64,000 nucleotides of DNA, taken from NCBI RefSeq assembly GCF_003028575.1, contig NZ_PYUD01000003.1, forward strand, positions 372,001-436,000, in the 5' to 3' direction. The stretch is from Halomonas urumqiensis (GTDB lineage Bacteria; Pseudomonadota; Gammaproteobacteria; Pseudomonadales; Halomonadaceae). Under the pieces are notes generated by a model that saw nothing but the letters and a program-made list of their open reading frames with translations, did not search any database and was not told the origin of the DNA. The translations under genes and the position numbers were made by a program. Below, piece by piece: positions 32,348 through 41,469 of this stretch. Each line of letters starts with the position of its first letter. The first letter of the stretch is position 1.

Positions 32348-33109
32348 TCAGACATCGATCACCAGGCCGGGGGTGAAAAGGGGCGGCTCGAACTCCCCTG
32401 GGTAGCCGCCGGGGTTGGCCAGCACCCGCGTGCCCGTGACGCGCCGGTCCACTGGCTCGTGAACGTGGCCGTGAATCCATAGGTCCATGCGCCCCATCAA
32501 CGCCGGCAGATGCGAGGCGAAGGCCGGCGATAACCCATCACCCTGGTAGCGTGGTGGGATGCACTCGGCCAGCGGCGCATGATGGCTGATCACCACCTGC
32601 GGCCCGTCGAAGGGTTCGGCCAGTGCCTGGGTGAGCCAGGCCAGGGCCTCGGCGTGCAGCCGCCGGCTCTGAGCCGGGCTGAAGGTCTCCCCTTCGGGTT
32701 GTTCGATGATGCTGAAGTCCGGCATCAGCCAGCGCGCCTTCTCTTCGGTCAGAGTGGGGTCATGGTCAGGCTGATCGCGGTAGAGGGCGAAATCGGTCCA
32801 TAGCGTGGTGCCGTGGAACCGCACGCCCCCGAGGGTGAGCGAGCGGTTGTCGAGCAGATGAATGCCGAGCCGCTCGGCCTCGCTGGCCAGCGCCCGGCGC
32901 AGCCGCGGCATGCAGGTGCCATAGAACTCGTGATTGCCGGGCACGTAGAGGATGGGCATCCCCCTGAAGCGTTTGGCGGCCCAACCCAGTCCCTCGGTAT
33001 CACGATGAATATCGCCGGCGAGAATCACCGCATCCGCCGCCACATCCGGCAGTTCACGGCCCTCGTCGAAGTGTTCCAGGTGCAGGTCCGACAGCACTCT
33101 GAGTCGCAT
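32348..33109 (-). CDS. Calcineurin-type metallophosphoesterase
   Basis: A 253-residue phosphoesterase with all five family motifs: LSDLHLE, LAGDIH, VPGNHEFY, ISHHAPL and HGHVHEP, which bind two metal ions. A single-domain cytoplasmic enzyme without signal peptide. Substrate is unknown; relatives include phosphodiesterases of cyclic nucleotides and uncharacterised phosphatases. The ATG begins at MRLRVLSDLH, where conservation starts. Stands alone between the MntA-HepT pair and a beta-lactamase. Confidence 0.9.
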   Translation of the reverse strand: MRLRVLSDLHLEHFDEGRELPDVAADAVILAGDIHRDTEGLGWAAKRFRGMPILYVPGNHEFYGTCMPRLRRALASEAERLGIHLLDNRSLTLGGVRFHGTTLWTDFALYRDQPDHDPTLTEEKARWLMPDFSIIEQPEGETFSPAQSRRLHAEALAWLTQALAEPFDGPQVVISHHAPLAECIPPRYQGDGLSPAFASHLPALMGRMDLWIHGHVHEPVDRRVTGTRVLANPGGYPGEFEPPLFTPGLVIDV

Positions 33110-33223
33110 GGCACCCTCCTTGTCGACTACCGCTATCAGGATATAGGAACCGCGCCCTCACTTCCCGCTCGCTGGCGTGGCAGGCAGCGCCCGTAGCGGC
33201 GAACGCACGCTGAAGACATCGGT

Positions 33224-34033
33224 TCAGGGCAGCGCTTCCATGTCGCGCAAGGCGGCACGGACAATGGCATCCCGCTTGGGGATATCGTCCATGCGATTGG
33301 GGGTATCCATGTTCAGTGCGAAGAATACCGGGCCGCTGGGCCATTCGACCCAGCCCACCCACCAGCCGAGCTCACCGGACCAGCCGGTCTTGGCGCGTAG
33401 CATCCAGTCGCGACCGGTTTCGACGATCATCAGGTCCTTGACCAGTCGCTGGTCGGCCTCGTCGAATGGCAGCTCATTGCGATGAAGTCTCTGGAGGAAG
33501 TCGATCTGCTCTTCGGCGGAGATCTCCAGGTGGCCCGGCTCCAGCCAGAAATTCTCGAGATCGGCGCCGATCTCTGCATTGCCGAAGCCGATCGCCTCCA
33601 GGTAGCGGCGCTCGCTCTCCTCGCCGAGCTCCCGGGCGAAGCGCTGATAGAGCCACACCGTCGAGTTGCGCATGGCGGAGCGCAGATTCTGGTCGGCATT
33701 CCATGCCGGGACGCCACGGTCGATTCCATCCCAGGCGAACACCTGGAATTCATCTTCCGCCACGCCGGCATCCAGCACGAACAGGGTATGCGGCACCTTG
33801 AAGGTGGAGGCCGGCACAAAGCGCTGTTCGGCACGCGCGGCGTTGTGCACCCAGGTCGCCCGTGAGTCCTGGCGTTCATCCACCACCAGCAACGCGCCTT
33901 CGGCATCGTGCTCCTGAAAGAGCGCCGCCCAGTCGTCGCGCGACTGCCAGGCATCGGCTACCGCCGTCAGGGGTGCCAGGCTGAGTGCCGGGACGAGTGC
34001 CAGGGCTCCCGCCATCAATAATTTTAGGGTCAT
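33224..34033 (-). CDS. Class D (OXA-type) beta-lactamase
   Basis: A 269-residue periplasmic serine beta-lactamase with a signal peptide ending AVADA. It has PASTFKVPHT (Ser76, Lys79), STV (124-126, the SxV motif), and KTG (215-217) with the following W. The usual YGN motif reads FGN (150-152). The WVGWVE strand is present. It looks functional on paper; the hydrolysis spectrum cannot be stated. No integron, transposon or resistance neighbours surround it, and base composition matches the region, so it appears to be a resident chromosomal gene rather than a recent acquisition. Confidence 0.93.
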   Translation of the reverse strand: MTLKLLMAGALALVPALSLAPLTAVADAWQSRDDWAALFQEHDAEGALLVVDERQDSRATWVHNAARAEQRFVPASTFKVPHTLFVLDAGVAEDEFQVFAWDGIDRGVPAWNADQNLRSAMRNSTVWLYQRFARELGEESERRYLEAIGFGNAEIGADLENFWLEPGHLEISAEEQIDFLQRLHRNELPFDEADQRLVKDLMIVETGRDWMLRAKTGWSGELGWWVGWVEWPSGPVFFALNMDTPNRMDDIPKRDAIVRAALRDMEALP

Positions 34034-34098
34034 GGTTATATTCCGTTATGCTGATATAAATCAAACAGCCCCCGCAGGCTGGGCTCATCGGCCCTGCC

Positions 34099-34284
34099 TT
34101 ACACCGCATCGAAGGAGATCGACTCCACCTCGCGCAGGTCCACCGCGCGGCGTGCCCGCCAAAGGTCAAACTGATCCTGCATGGTCAGCCAGCTTTTCGG
34201 CGAGCTGGCGAGAGCTGAGACCGAAAGGCTCCAGATAACCTCGCGGATGAATTCACCGGGATGAGGGGGATTGTGCATGGTCAT
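34099..34284 (-). pseudogene. Decayed HigA-type antitoxin
   Basis: It begins [14 protein letters not shown] like HigA. Then the reading frame shifts: the lost frame reads YLEPFGLS and LAEKL, HigA's next helix. About 35 codons, including most of the helix-turn-helix, are missing before the C-terminal SWLTMQDQFDLWRARRA. The deletion joins the GAAAAGCTGG of AEKL to that of KSWL, suggesting slippage between similar words. No HigB gene is beside it. Confidence 0.75.
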
Positions 34285-34353
34285 TAGTTTTTCCGTGAGC
34301 CAGGGCCTGAGGGTACTCTATCAGGCATTGCCGTTTCACCAGGACAGCCCTCC

Positions 34354-35526
34354 ATGCTCGACAAGCGAGACATTCCTGCCCTGCTCACCGGCATCATGGC
34401 CACGCTTGCCGGGATCGGCCTGGCTCGCTTTGCCTATACCCCACTGCTGCCGGTGCTGATTCAGGCGCAATGGTTCAGCGCCAGCCAGGCGGTCTACCTG
34501 GGGGCCGCGAACCTGCTTGGCTACCTGATCGGCGCCCTGTCCGCGCATACGTTATCCGAACGCTACCCCGCGCGGGCCGTCATCGGCGTGTGCTTTGCGG
34601 CCATCACCCTGAGCTTTCTGCTGTGTGCCTGGCCCGCCAGCTTCGCCTGGTTCTTCGTCTGGAGGCTGGTCTCCGGCATCGCCGGGGCCATGTTGATGGT
34701 AATCGGCCCTTCACTGGCGCTTGCCGCCACTCCGGCCGAGCGGCGTACCAGTGTCGGTGGGTTGGTATTCGCCGGCATCGGCCTGGGGGCGCTGCTGTCG
34801 GCTTGGGTAGTGCCGATGTTGATCGCGGCCAGCCTGATGGCGACCTGGGTCACCCTTGGCCTGCTCAGCATGGTGGCAGGGCTGCTGGGTGACCGTGGAC
34901 TGGCTCACCTGCGGATGCCGGCTGTCCCGCCAACTGGGCAAGCGAATGCGTCCGGCGCACGCGGTGGGGTAGCCATGGTAGTAGCGCTGGTGATCGGCGC
35001 CTACGCCCTGGATGCAGCGGGCTTCGTGCCACATACGGTGTTCTGGGTCGATTACCTGGCCAGGGAGAAAGTCCTGGGCAACCATGCCGCCGCCCTGCAG
35101 TGGGGCATCTTTGGCGTTGGCGCCGTGTGCGGCCCCTTGATCGCCAGCGCCGTTGCGCGGCGGCTGGGCTGGCACCATGGGCTGACGCTTGCGTTCGCGG
35201 CCAAGGCCATTGCAATCGCGCTGCCACTGGTATCCTTGGCGATGCTCAGCCGCTCGGTATCCTCGTTCGTGGTCGGTGCCATGATTCCCGGAATCGTTGC
35301 CTTGACCTCTGGCCGCCTCGCCGAGTTGGTGGGCCCGACCGCTCACAAGCAGCTGTGGGGGCGCGCCACCGCGGCGTTCGCGGCGGCACAAGCGGCCTCC
35401 GGGTATGGCATGTCCGCGCTCTATGCTCACTGGGGAACGTATACCCCGCTGTTCATTATGGGAAGTGTCATGCTCGGCGGCGGCTGCGCTTTGATCCTTC
35501 TCAGCCGTGGCGTACAGGTACGCTAG
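34354..35526 (+). CDS. MFS permease, YbfB/YjiJ family
   Basis: A 390-residue, 12-helix transporter. The start (LLTGIMATLAGIGLARFAYT, then PLLPVLIQAQWF) and the short charged loops fit the YbfB/YjiJ family of the major facilitator superfamily. Such permeases are proton-driven but their substrates are mostly unknown. It reads into a glutathione S-transferase gene 30 bases downstream and then another MFS gene, so the three may be cotranscribed and serve detoxification. Confidence 0.9.
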   Translation: MLDKRDIPALLTGIMATLAGIGLARFAYTPLLPVLIQAQWFSASQAVYLGAANLLGYLIGALSAHTLSERYPARAVIGVCFAAITLSFLLCAWPASFAWFFVWRLVSGIAGAMLMVIGPSLALAATPAERRTSVGGLVFAGIGLGALLSAWVVPMLIAASLMATWVTLGLLSMVAGLLGDRGLAHLRMPAVPPTGQANASGARGGVAMVVALVIGAYALDAAGFVPHTVFWVDYLAREKVLGNHAAALQWGIFGVGAVCGPLIASAVARRLGWHHGLTLAFAAKAIAIALPLVSLAMLSRSVSSFVVGAMIPGIVALTSGRLAELVGPTAHKQLWGRATAAFAAAQAASGYGMSALYAHWGTYTPLFIMGSVMLGGGCALILLSRGVQVR

Positions 35527-35556
35527 GACCGCTCATTCACCCACGAGGGAGCACGC

Positions 35557-36165
35557 ATGGAACTCTTTCTGAACTCAAGTTCACCCTATGCCCGCATGGT
35601 GCGCATCATGGTGCTGGAAAAGGGCCTGGCCGAGGCGGTGACGCTGCGCTGGTGCGACCCCTGGAGCGATGACCCGGCACTGCTCGAGGCCAACCCCGCG
35701 GCACGCATCCCCGCGCTGATAGCGGACGATGGCACGGCGCTTGGCGAGTCGCTGTTGATCGCCTTTTACCTCGAGGGGCTCGGCCACGGTCAACCGCTCA
35801 TCCCTGCATCACGGTTGAGTGAGGTGCTGCATCTGGCAGGGCTTGGCCAGGGGTTGATGGATGCCGCCTTCAACACGGTGATCGCAAGGAAACATCAGGG
35901 CAGCGAGGCGGACGCCAGCGTGCTGGGGCAGCGCCGCAAGCGGGCCATCACACGACTGCTGGATCAATTGGAGCTGGAGCCAGAGCTCGATGTCCCACAG
36001 GCCACCACGGCCCTGACCCTTGCGGACATCTCGGTCGCCGTCGCGCTCGACTACCTGGCATTCCGACTGCCCGAGGTGAGCTGGGCGAAGGACCGCCCGA
36101 GGCTTGAGGCCTGGCACCGCCGGATCACCAGCACAGAAAACGTCAAGACAACCGCCTTTCAGTGA
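35557..36165 (+). CDS. Glutathione S-transferase
   Basis: A 202-residue cytoplasmic GST. The N-terminal thioredoxin fold has SSPYARMVRIMVLEK (active-site Ser region), NPAARIPALI with the cis-Pro, and GESLLIAFYLE with the Glu-Ser that binds glutathione. The C-terminal helical domain begins near residue 85. ATG preceded by GAGGGA. It likely conjugates or reduces electrophiles; no specific substrate is implied. Confidence 0.92.
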   Translation: MELFLNSSSPYARMVRIMVLEKGLAEAVTLRWCDPWSDDPALLEANPAARIPALIADDGTALGESLLIAFYLEGLGHGQPLIPASRLSEVLHLAGLGQGLMDAAFNTVIARKHQGSEADASVLGQRRKRAITRLLDQLELEPELDVPQATTALTLADISVAVALDYLAFRLPEVSWAKDRPRLEAWHRRITSTENVKTTAFQ

Positions 36166-36294
36166 GCCAAACCGGCCTTCGAAAAGGTTAAAAACCGGCA
36201 CCCCCGGTGATTGCGCATTGCTCATGACCGATGTCACTGGGACAATCGCCGCTGTCGAAAGCCATTCAAGACAAGCGACAGTGAGGGTCCCGGC

Positions 36295-37602
36295 ATGAAG
36301 ACCTTGTCGAACATGGGATTTGCGCTCTTTGGTGCAGCGCTGGTCGCGATCAGTTACGGGCTCGCGCGCTTCGCTTTCGGCCTGTTCGTCCCCTCCATCA
36401 GTGCCGAGCTTTCTTTGACGCCGTACCTCGTCGGCATCATCGGGGCGCTGCCCTTCATCAGTTTTGTGCTCGCCACGCTGGTCGCACCGGTGGCCGCTGA
36501 TCGCCTCGGCGCGCGCAACCTGGCGGTCCTGTCGGGGTGTTTCGGTACCGGGGGCCTTACGCTCATCAGCCAGGCCCCGAACGCACTCACCCTCGGGGCC
36601 GGTGTGTTTATCTGCGGCATCTGTACCGGCTTGATGATGCCGGCGCTGACCGCGGCCATGCAGGCGCTGGTCAGCCGCACGATGCACGGCCGCGTGAGTT
36701 CCATCATGAACGCAGGCACCAGCATCGGCATTATCGTTGCCGTGCCTACCGTTGTGTTCCTGGCCGATGCATGGCGTTTAACGTATGTAAGCTTTGCCGT
36801 ACTGGCGGGTATCGGGGTCGTGGCCGCGTGGTATTTCATTCCCTCGGTGTCACGTGTCGTGCCGGCAAACGCTGCACCGCCACCGCCCCTTACTCGGTCG
36901 CAGTGGTCGCGGCTCATCCGGCTCTCGTTGTTTGCCTTTGCCATGGGCTTTGTTTCCGCCCCGTACTGGCTGTTCGCACCGGACCTGCTGGTCAGCCTCG
37001 GAGCACTGCCCCCGGGCAACACCGGTTGGCTATGGTTCGCGGCAGGTATCGCCGGCCTCGGTGGCGCCGTGATCAGTGACCTGGCCGACCGCAACAACCC
37101 CCCGATCACCCAAGCCTTGATGCTGATGATGCTCTCTTCAAGCCTGGTGTTGCTGGCCGCCAGCCCCAGCACGCTGGGTCTGGCGATTTTCTCCGCGATG
37201 GTATTCGGGCTCGCTTACATGAGTTTGACGGGGCTATATCTGATGACGGGCATTCGCCTGTTGCCAGGCCGATTGTCGATGGGGCCGGTGTTGCCCTTCA
37301 TGGCGTGTGCGCTTGGCCAGGCAGCCGGGTCTCCGGTCGTTGGCCTGCTGGTGGACGGCTTCGGGTATGCCTATGCGTTTTCGGTCTTCTCGGTGACCGG
37401 CATTGTGGTGGCGATACTGTCGCCGATTTATCCAGGCCACATTGATTACTGGGCGGACTGGACAGAGGAAACAGACGCTGAAACGCCGGAAGAGCAGCCA
37501 GCGGCTGAGGATACCGGCCTTCAGGCAGCCTATGATCACCAATTGCTGGACGAAAATGGCGACCCACTAGAGCCTGTCGCGGAAGAGGAAGAGACCCTTT
37601 AA
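36295..37602 (+). CDS. MFS permease
   Basis: A 435-residue, 12-helix transporter, starting MKTLSNMGFALFGAALVAIS with FGLFVPSISAEL after it and the loop DRLGARN typical of MFS motif A. The C-terminal 45 residues form a highly acidic cytoplasmic tail (DWTEETDAETPEEQ, NGDPLEPVAEEEETL), unusual for the family but common in salt-adapted proteomes. The ATG with GAGGG upstream is preferred to an earlier start. It converges on another MFS gene. Confidence 0.9.
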   Translation: MKTLSNMGFALFGAALVAISYGLARFAFGLFVPSISAELSLTPYLVGIIGALPFISFVLATLVAPVAADRLGARNLAVLSGCFGTGGLTLISQAPNALTLGAGVFICGICTGLMMPALTAAMQALVSRTMHGRVSSIMNAGTSIGIIVAVPTVVFLADAWRLTYVSFAVLAGIGVVAAWYFIPSVSRVVPANAAPPPPLTRSQWSRLIRLSLFAFAMGFVSAPYWLFAPDLLVSLGALPPGNTGWLWFAAGIAGLGGAVISDLADRNNPPITQALMLMMLSSSLVLLAASPSTLGLAIFSAMVFGLAYMSLTGLYLMTGIRLLPGRLSMGPVLPFMACALGQAAGSPVVGLLVDGFGYAYAFSVFSVTGIVVAILSPIYPGHIDYWADWTEETDAETPEEQPAAEDTGLQAAYDHQLLDENGDPLEPVAEEEETL

Positions 37603-37651
37603 GCGCCTCTACAAGAGCCCCTGCATGAGAGCCCTTGCAAGACAGTTGCCG

Positions 37652-38926
37652 TCACGGTGTGCCTTCAGTGGAAACACCCTCATTGATGCTTCGCCTGGAT
37701 GCCCAGGCGAAGCCGAGCAGCCCCACGATCGGGCCGGGAACCAGTAGCCAGGCGGCGCCAAGTCCAATACGTTCGAACAGCATGGTAGTGGCGGCAATCG
37801 AGACGACGGTGATGGCAAAGCCGATGGAGTTCTGAATCGCCAGCGCCGCACCCACCAATTCCCGGGGGCAGGCCTGCGCCGACAAGGCGGAAAACTGCGG
37901 CGAGTCCGCGACGACGGTCGCGCCCCACACCAGCAGCAGAAGGCCAAGCGCGATGGCCGGCAGGTCCTGCCAGAACATGGCAAACACCACGGCACATGCG
38001 CACGAGGCGCCAAGCGCGCCCAACGCCACCTTCGCGCTGCCGAAGCGGCGTGACAACCACCCACCCATCACGCAGCCCAGCGCACCGACGCCGATGATGC
38101 CGAACGACATGCCGGATACCCCAAGCACGGCGAATTTGCTGGCCAGCACCGTGTGCGACACCAATAACGGCACCACCGTCCAGAAGGCGTAAAGCTCCCA
38201 CATGTGCCCGAAGTATCCCAAGGCGGCGGCCCGAAACCGATTGACCCTGAACGCATCAAGGACCGTGACCCGCCGCCCCACTGCGGAGGGCGAAGGCGCC
38301 CTCCTCTGGCGAGCATCTGGCAGATGAGGCCCGTCCCCCAGCCAATGGATGAGCAGGGCACCAAGCAGCGCGAGCCCCGACGAAGCGAGAATGATGGTCT
38401 GCCAAGGGAGGTCGGCACCCACTTGCCGTAGCGCATGGGGCAGCGCCGTGCCTAGCGTCAACATCGCGACAAGCTGTGCCAGCGCCTGGCCGGTACGCTC
38501 GGGGGCCCAGCTGACGATCAGCTTCATGCCAACCGGATAGATGCCCGCCAACGACACGCCTACCAGGAAGCGAAACACCATGGCGCTGGTCAGCCCCTCC
38601 GATAACCAGGCGAAGCCGGCGTTGAACAGCGCGCCGGCAACCGCGCTGCAGACGAATATCCGGCTGGCACGATAGCGATCCGCCAGGCCACTAAGCGCGA
38701 TGAACAGCGTGCCGAGGATGAAGCCTACCTGCACCGAGCTTGTCAGCCAGCCGATATCGGCGGCGCTGACCTGCCAGGCGATCATCAGGTCGGCTGCCGC
38801 GCTATTGGCGCTGAACCACAGTGACGTGCCAAGCAACTGAGCCACGGCAATCGTCGCCACGGGCCCGCACCATCGCAAGGGCCACGGAAGGTGACGGTCG
38901 TCCATACCGGTCTCTGAAGTCATCAT
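37652..38926 (-). CDS. MFS permease (CynX/NimT-like or sugar-phosphate type)
   Basis: A 424-residue, 12-helix transporter: GTSLWFSANSAAADLM, WLTSSVQVGFILGTLFIALS, LADRYRASR (motif A) and FLVGVSLAGIYPVGMKLIVS. The ATG pair with AAGGA five bases upstream is used as start. It is divergent from the metal ATPase gene across a 246-bp intergenic region full of short tandem repeats. Its substrate is unknown. Confidence 0.88.
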   Translation of the reverse strand: MMTSETGMDDRHLPWPLRWCGPVATIAVAQLLGTSLWFSANSAAADLMIAWQVSAADIGWLTSSVQVGFILGTLFIALSGLADRYRASRIFVCSAVAGALFNAGFAWLSEGLTSAMVFRFLVGVSLAGIYPVGMKLIVSWAPERTGQALAQLVAMLTLGTALPHALRQVGADLPWQTIILASSGLALLGALLIHWLGDGPHLPDARQRRAPSPSAVGRRVTVLDAFRVNRFRAAALGYFGHMWELYAFWTVVPLLVSHTVLASKFAVLGVSGMSFGIIGVGALGCVMGGWLSRRFGSAKVALGALGASCACAVVFAMFWQDLPAIALGLLLLVWGATVVADSPQFSALSAQACPRELVGAALAIQNSIGFAITVVSIAATTMLFERIGLGAAWLLVPGPIVGLLGFAWASRRSINEGVSTEGTP

Positions 38927-39048
38927 CGTGGTCCTTCGTTGGCGACTCCAGTCACCGATTGCCCAGATCGTGAGCGCCGCCGTGGGTGGCGTCCGGCATG
39001 TCAATTACTCCTTTGCAGGCATCGGAATCGAATTTGAAGTCGCTCTTG

Positions 39049-39120
39049 AAGCCGCTATAGAAAATCGACTTGAAACTGTAGTTGAAGCTGTAGTTGTAGT
39101 TGAAGCTGTAGTTGAAGCTG
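39049..39120. repeat. 12-bp tandem repeat upstream of the metal ATPase
   Basis: GTTGAAGCTGTA and close variants (TTGAAACTGTA, GTTGTA) occur about five times in a row, ending in the -35 element of the ATPase promoter. Each unit therefore resembles the left half of that promoter, as if promoter half-sites had been duplicated. Confidence 0.75.
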
Positions 39121-39142
39121 CAGTCGCTACAGGGTTTACGCT
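39112..39142 (+). promoter_or_regulatory. MerR-type metal-responsive promoter
   Basis: TTGAAG (-35) and TACGCT (-10) are separated by 19 bases, the overlong spacing typical of promoters twisted by MerR-family activators. Between them CTGCAGT-CG-CTACAG is an imperfect dyad centred in the spacer. A ZntR/CadR-like protein responding to zinc, cadmium or lead is expected to bind; its gene is not in the window. Confidence 0.55.
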
Positions 39143-39172
39143 GAACACTAGATTATCCGCAGGAGCACCACC

Positions 39173-41383
39173 ATGCACAAACCAGCACACACTGGGGATT
39201 CGTCAGCCCTTAGGTTGCGCGTCGAGGGCATGGACTGCGGCGGCTGCGAGCGCAAGGTCGAATCCGCCCTGGGCCGACTGGCAGGCATCGATGAGGTATC
39301 GGCCAGCTCGGTCACAGGCTCGGTGACGATCCAGCCCCACCTGCACGCGACGCCTTCACATGATGCGATCGAGCGTACCCTCGCCGAGCTCGGTTACCGG
39401 CTGATCGATGAGGATGAGAAGGCGGATTCCGCTACCCCGTCGGCAACCTGGTGGCAGACCACCAAGGGGCGCCTGGTGCTGGTGACCGGAGGGCTGCTGC
39501 TGTTGGCCTTCGCCCTGCGCCTGGCCTGGCCGACCCTTGGCAACTGGCCCTTCGTCGCGGCCACCCTGGTGGGTCTGCTGCCGATCATGCAAGCCGCCTG
39601 GGGCGCGCTGAAGATGCGCAACCCCTTCACCATCGAGATGCTGATGAGTATCGCCGCCCTGGGCGCACTGGCCATCAACGCCGCGGCGGAGGCCGCGGTA
39701 GTGGTGTTCCTGTTCGCCGTGGGTGAACTGCTGGAGGGTGTGGCCGCATCAAAGGCGCGTCACAGCATCACGGCCCTGGCGGACCTGACCCCATCCACGG
39801 CGCGGCTGATGGAGGGTGGCGAAACCCGAGAAGTTTCGGCTGCCTCGCTCACGCCTGGGCAGCGAGTGATGATTCGGCCCGGCGACCGAGTGCCCTGCGA
39901 TGGCCGTATCCTGTCGGGCGAGTCGGAACTCGACGAGTCGCCGGTGAACGGCGAATCCGTGCCTCGTTCGCGCGCCCCGGGGGATGACATCTTCGCCGGT
40001 ACGGTAAACCTCGATGCGGCCCTGGAAGTGGAGGTGACACGCGGCGCCAAGGACAACACCATCGCCCGGGTCATCCGGCTGGTGGAAGAGGCCCAGGCCG
40101 CCAAGGCACCGGTGGCGCGCTTCATCGACCGCTTCGCTTTCTACTACATGCCGGCGGTAGTGGGACTCGCCCTGCTGATGGCGATACTCCCGCCGCTGGT
40201 CTCGACCATGGCCTGGTCGGAATCGGTCTATCGCGCCCTGACCCTGCTGTTGATCGCCTGCCCCTGCGCGCTGGTGATCTCGACGCCCGCGGCGATCGCC
40301 GCCGGTCTCTCGGCGGGCGCAAGGCATGGCCTGCTGATCAAGGGCGGTGCGGTGCTCGAGCAGTTGGGCAAGCTGCGCCTGATCGCACTGGACAAGACCG
40401 GCACACTCACCGCCGGCACCCCCAGGGTCACCGACGTGGAGGACTGGACTGGCCAGGGTGGGAACGAGGTCCTGAGGCTGGCGGCAGCGCTGGAGCGTGA
40501 CTCCAGCCACCCCATTGCCACGGCCATCCTGGTGTATGCCCGGCAGTTGTGGCTGCCGATTGCGCAGGCCAGCGAAAGCCGCGCCCTTGCGGGACGTGGG
40601 GTCGCCGGAAAAGTCGAGGGGCGCGAGCTGAGCCTGATCACCCCTCGGCAGTTCGCCGAACAGGCCATGCTCGATGGCGGCCTTGGCGCGCGGATCGCCA
40701 CGCTGGAGGAAGCCGGCAAGAGCCTTGCCGTGCTGGTCGAACATGGAGGGATCGAAGGCACGCGCCCGCTGGGCTTGATCGCTGTTCGCGATGAGCCACG
40801 CGAAGATGCACTCGAAGGACTCGCCGCCCTGTCACGCCTGGGGGTCGAGGCGGTCATGCTAAGCGGCGACAATGCGCGCACGGCGGCGGCCATCGGTGGT
40901 TCTCTGGGCATCGAGGCGCATGGCGAACTGATGCCGGAGGACAAGGCAAGGCGCGTGCAGCAGTGGCAGGCCGAAGGGCGCGGGCCGGTCGGCAAGGTAG
41001 GCGACGGGATCAACGATGCCCCGGCCCTGGCGGTGGCCGATGTCGGCATCGCCATGGGCGGCGGCACCGACGTGGCCCTGGAAACGGCGGATGCCGCCCT
41101 GCTCAAGAACCGCGTCGGCGGCATCGCCGAGCTGATCGCCCTCTCGCGGGCGACGCTGCGCAACGTCAAGACCAACGTCGCCCTGGCCCTGGGCCTGAAA
41201 GCCATCTTCCTTGTCACCACGGCATTCGGCATCACCGGCATGTGGATCGCCGTGATGGCGGATACCGGCGCCACCGTGCTGGTGACCCTGAACGCCATGC
41301 GTTTGCTTGGCTATCGCTTCACGCTCGACAACGCCGCCGTAGCCGGCTCGAGCAAGATTGCCATTGCCCCATCATCTGATTGA
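39173..41383 (+). CDS. zntA: ZntA-like P1B heavy-metal ATPase
   Basis: A 736-residue metal efflux pump, exporting Zn2+, Cd2+ or Pb2+ from the cytoplasm at the cost of ATP. The N-terminal HMA domain has GMDCGGCERK (Cys22, Cys25). Eight membrane helices are expected, with the metal-binding ACPCALV (Cys363, Cys365), the phosphorylated Asp in DKTGTLTAG (near 407), SSHPIA, MLSGDN and VGDGINDAPAL. The actuator loop normally TGES reads NGES near residue 259. The absence of the CPx-type copper signature residues and the promoter type favour Zn/Cd/Pb over copper. Confidence 0.92.
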   Translation: MHKPAHTGDSSALRLRVEGMDCGGCERKVESALGRLAGIDEVSASSVTGSVTIQPHLHATPSHDAIERTLAELGYRLIDEDEKADSATPSATWWQTTKGRLVLVTGGLLLLAFALRLAWPTLGNWPFVAATLVGLLPIMQAAWGALKMRNPFTIEMLMSIAALGALAINAAAEAAVVVFLFAVGELLEGVAASKARHSITALADLTPSTARLMEGGETREVSAASLTPGQRVMIRPGDRVPCDGRILSGESELDESPVNGESVPRSRAPGDDIFAGTVNLDAALEVEVTRGAKDNTIARVIRLVEEAQAAKAPVARFIDRFAFYYMPAVVGLALLMAILPPLVSTMAWSESVYRALTLLLIACPCALVISTPAAIAAGLSAGARHGLLIKGGAVLEQLGKLRLIALDKTGTLTAGTPRVTDVEDWTGQGGNEVLRLAAALERDSSHPIATAILVYARQLWLPIAQASESRALAGRGVAGKVEGRELSLITPRQFAEQAMLDGGLGARIATLEEAGKSLAVLVEHGGIEGTRPLGLIAVRDEPREDALEGLAALSRLGVEAVMLSGDNARTAAAIGGSLGIEAHGELMPEDKARRVQQWQAEGRGPVGKVGDGINDAPALAVADVGIAMGGGTDVALETADAALLKNRVGGIAELIALSRATLRNVKTNVALALGLKAIFLVTTAFGITGMWIAVMADTGATVLVTLNAMRLLGYRFTLDNAAVAGSSKIAIAPSSD

Positions 41384-41469
41384 GCGAGCCTGGCATCCTG
41401 GCTGAGTCGATATCGGGGCGGTCGCAAAACGCGAAATAGCTGGCATCGCCACGCCCCTCTCCGCCCAGC

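Noticed and set aside
39005..39190. A Thr/Ala/Ser-rich minus-strand frame upstream of zntA
   Set aside because: It is only the translation of the 12-bp tandem repeat; the stretch is better explained as the divergent promoter region.
40228..41298. A 356-codon minus-strand frame over zntA
   Set aside because: Ser/Arg/Pro-rich antisense of a complete P-type ATPase.
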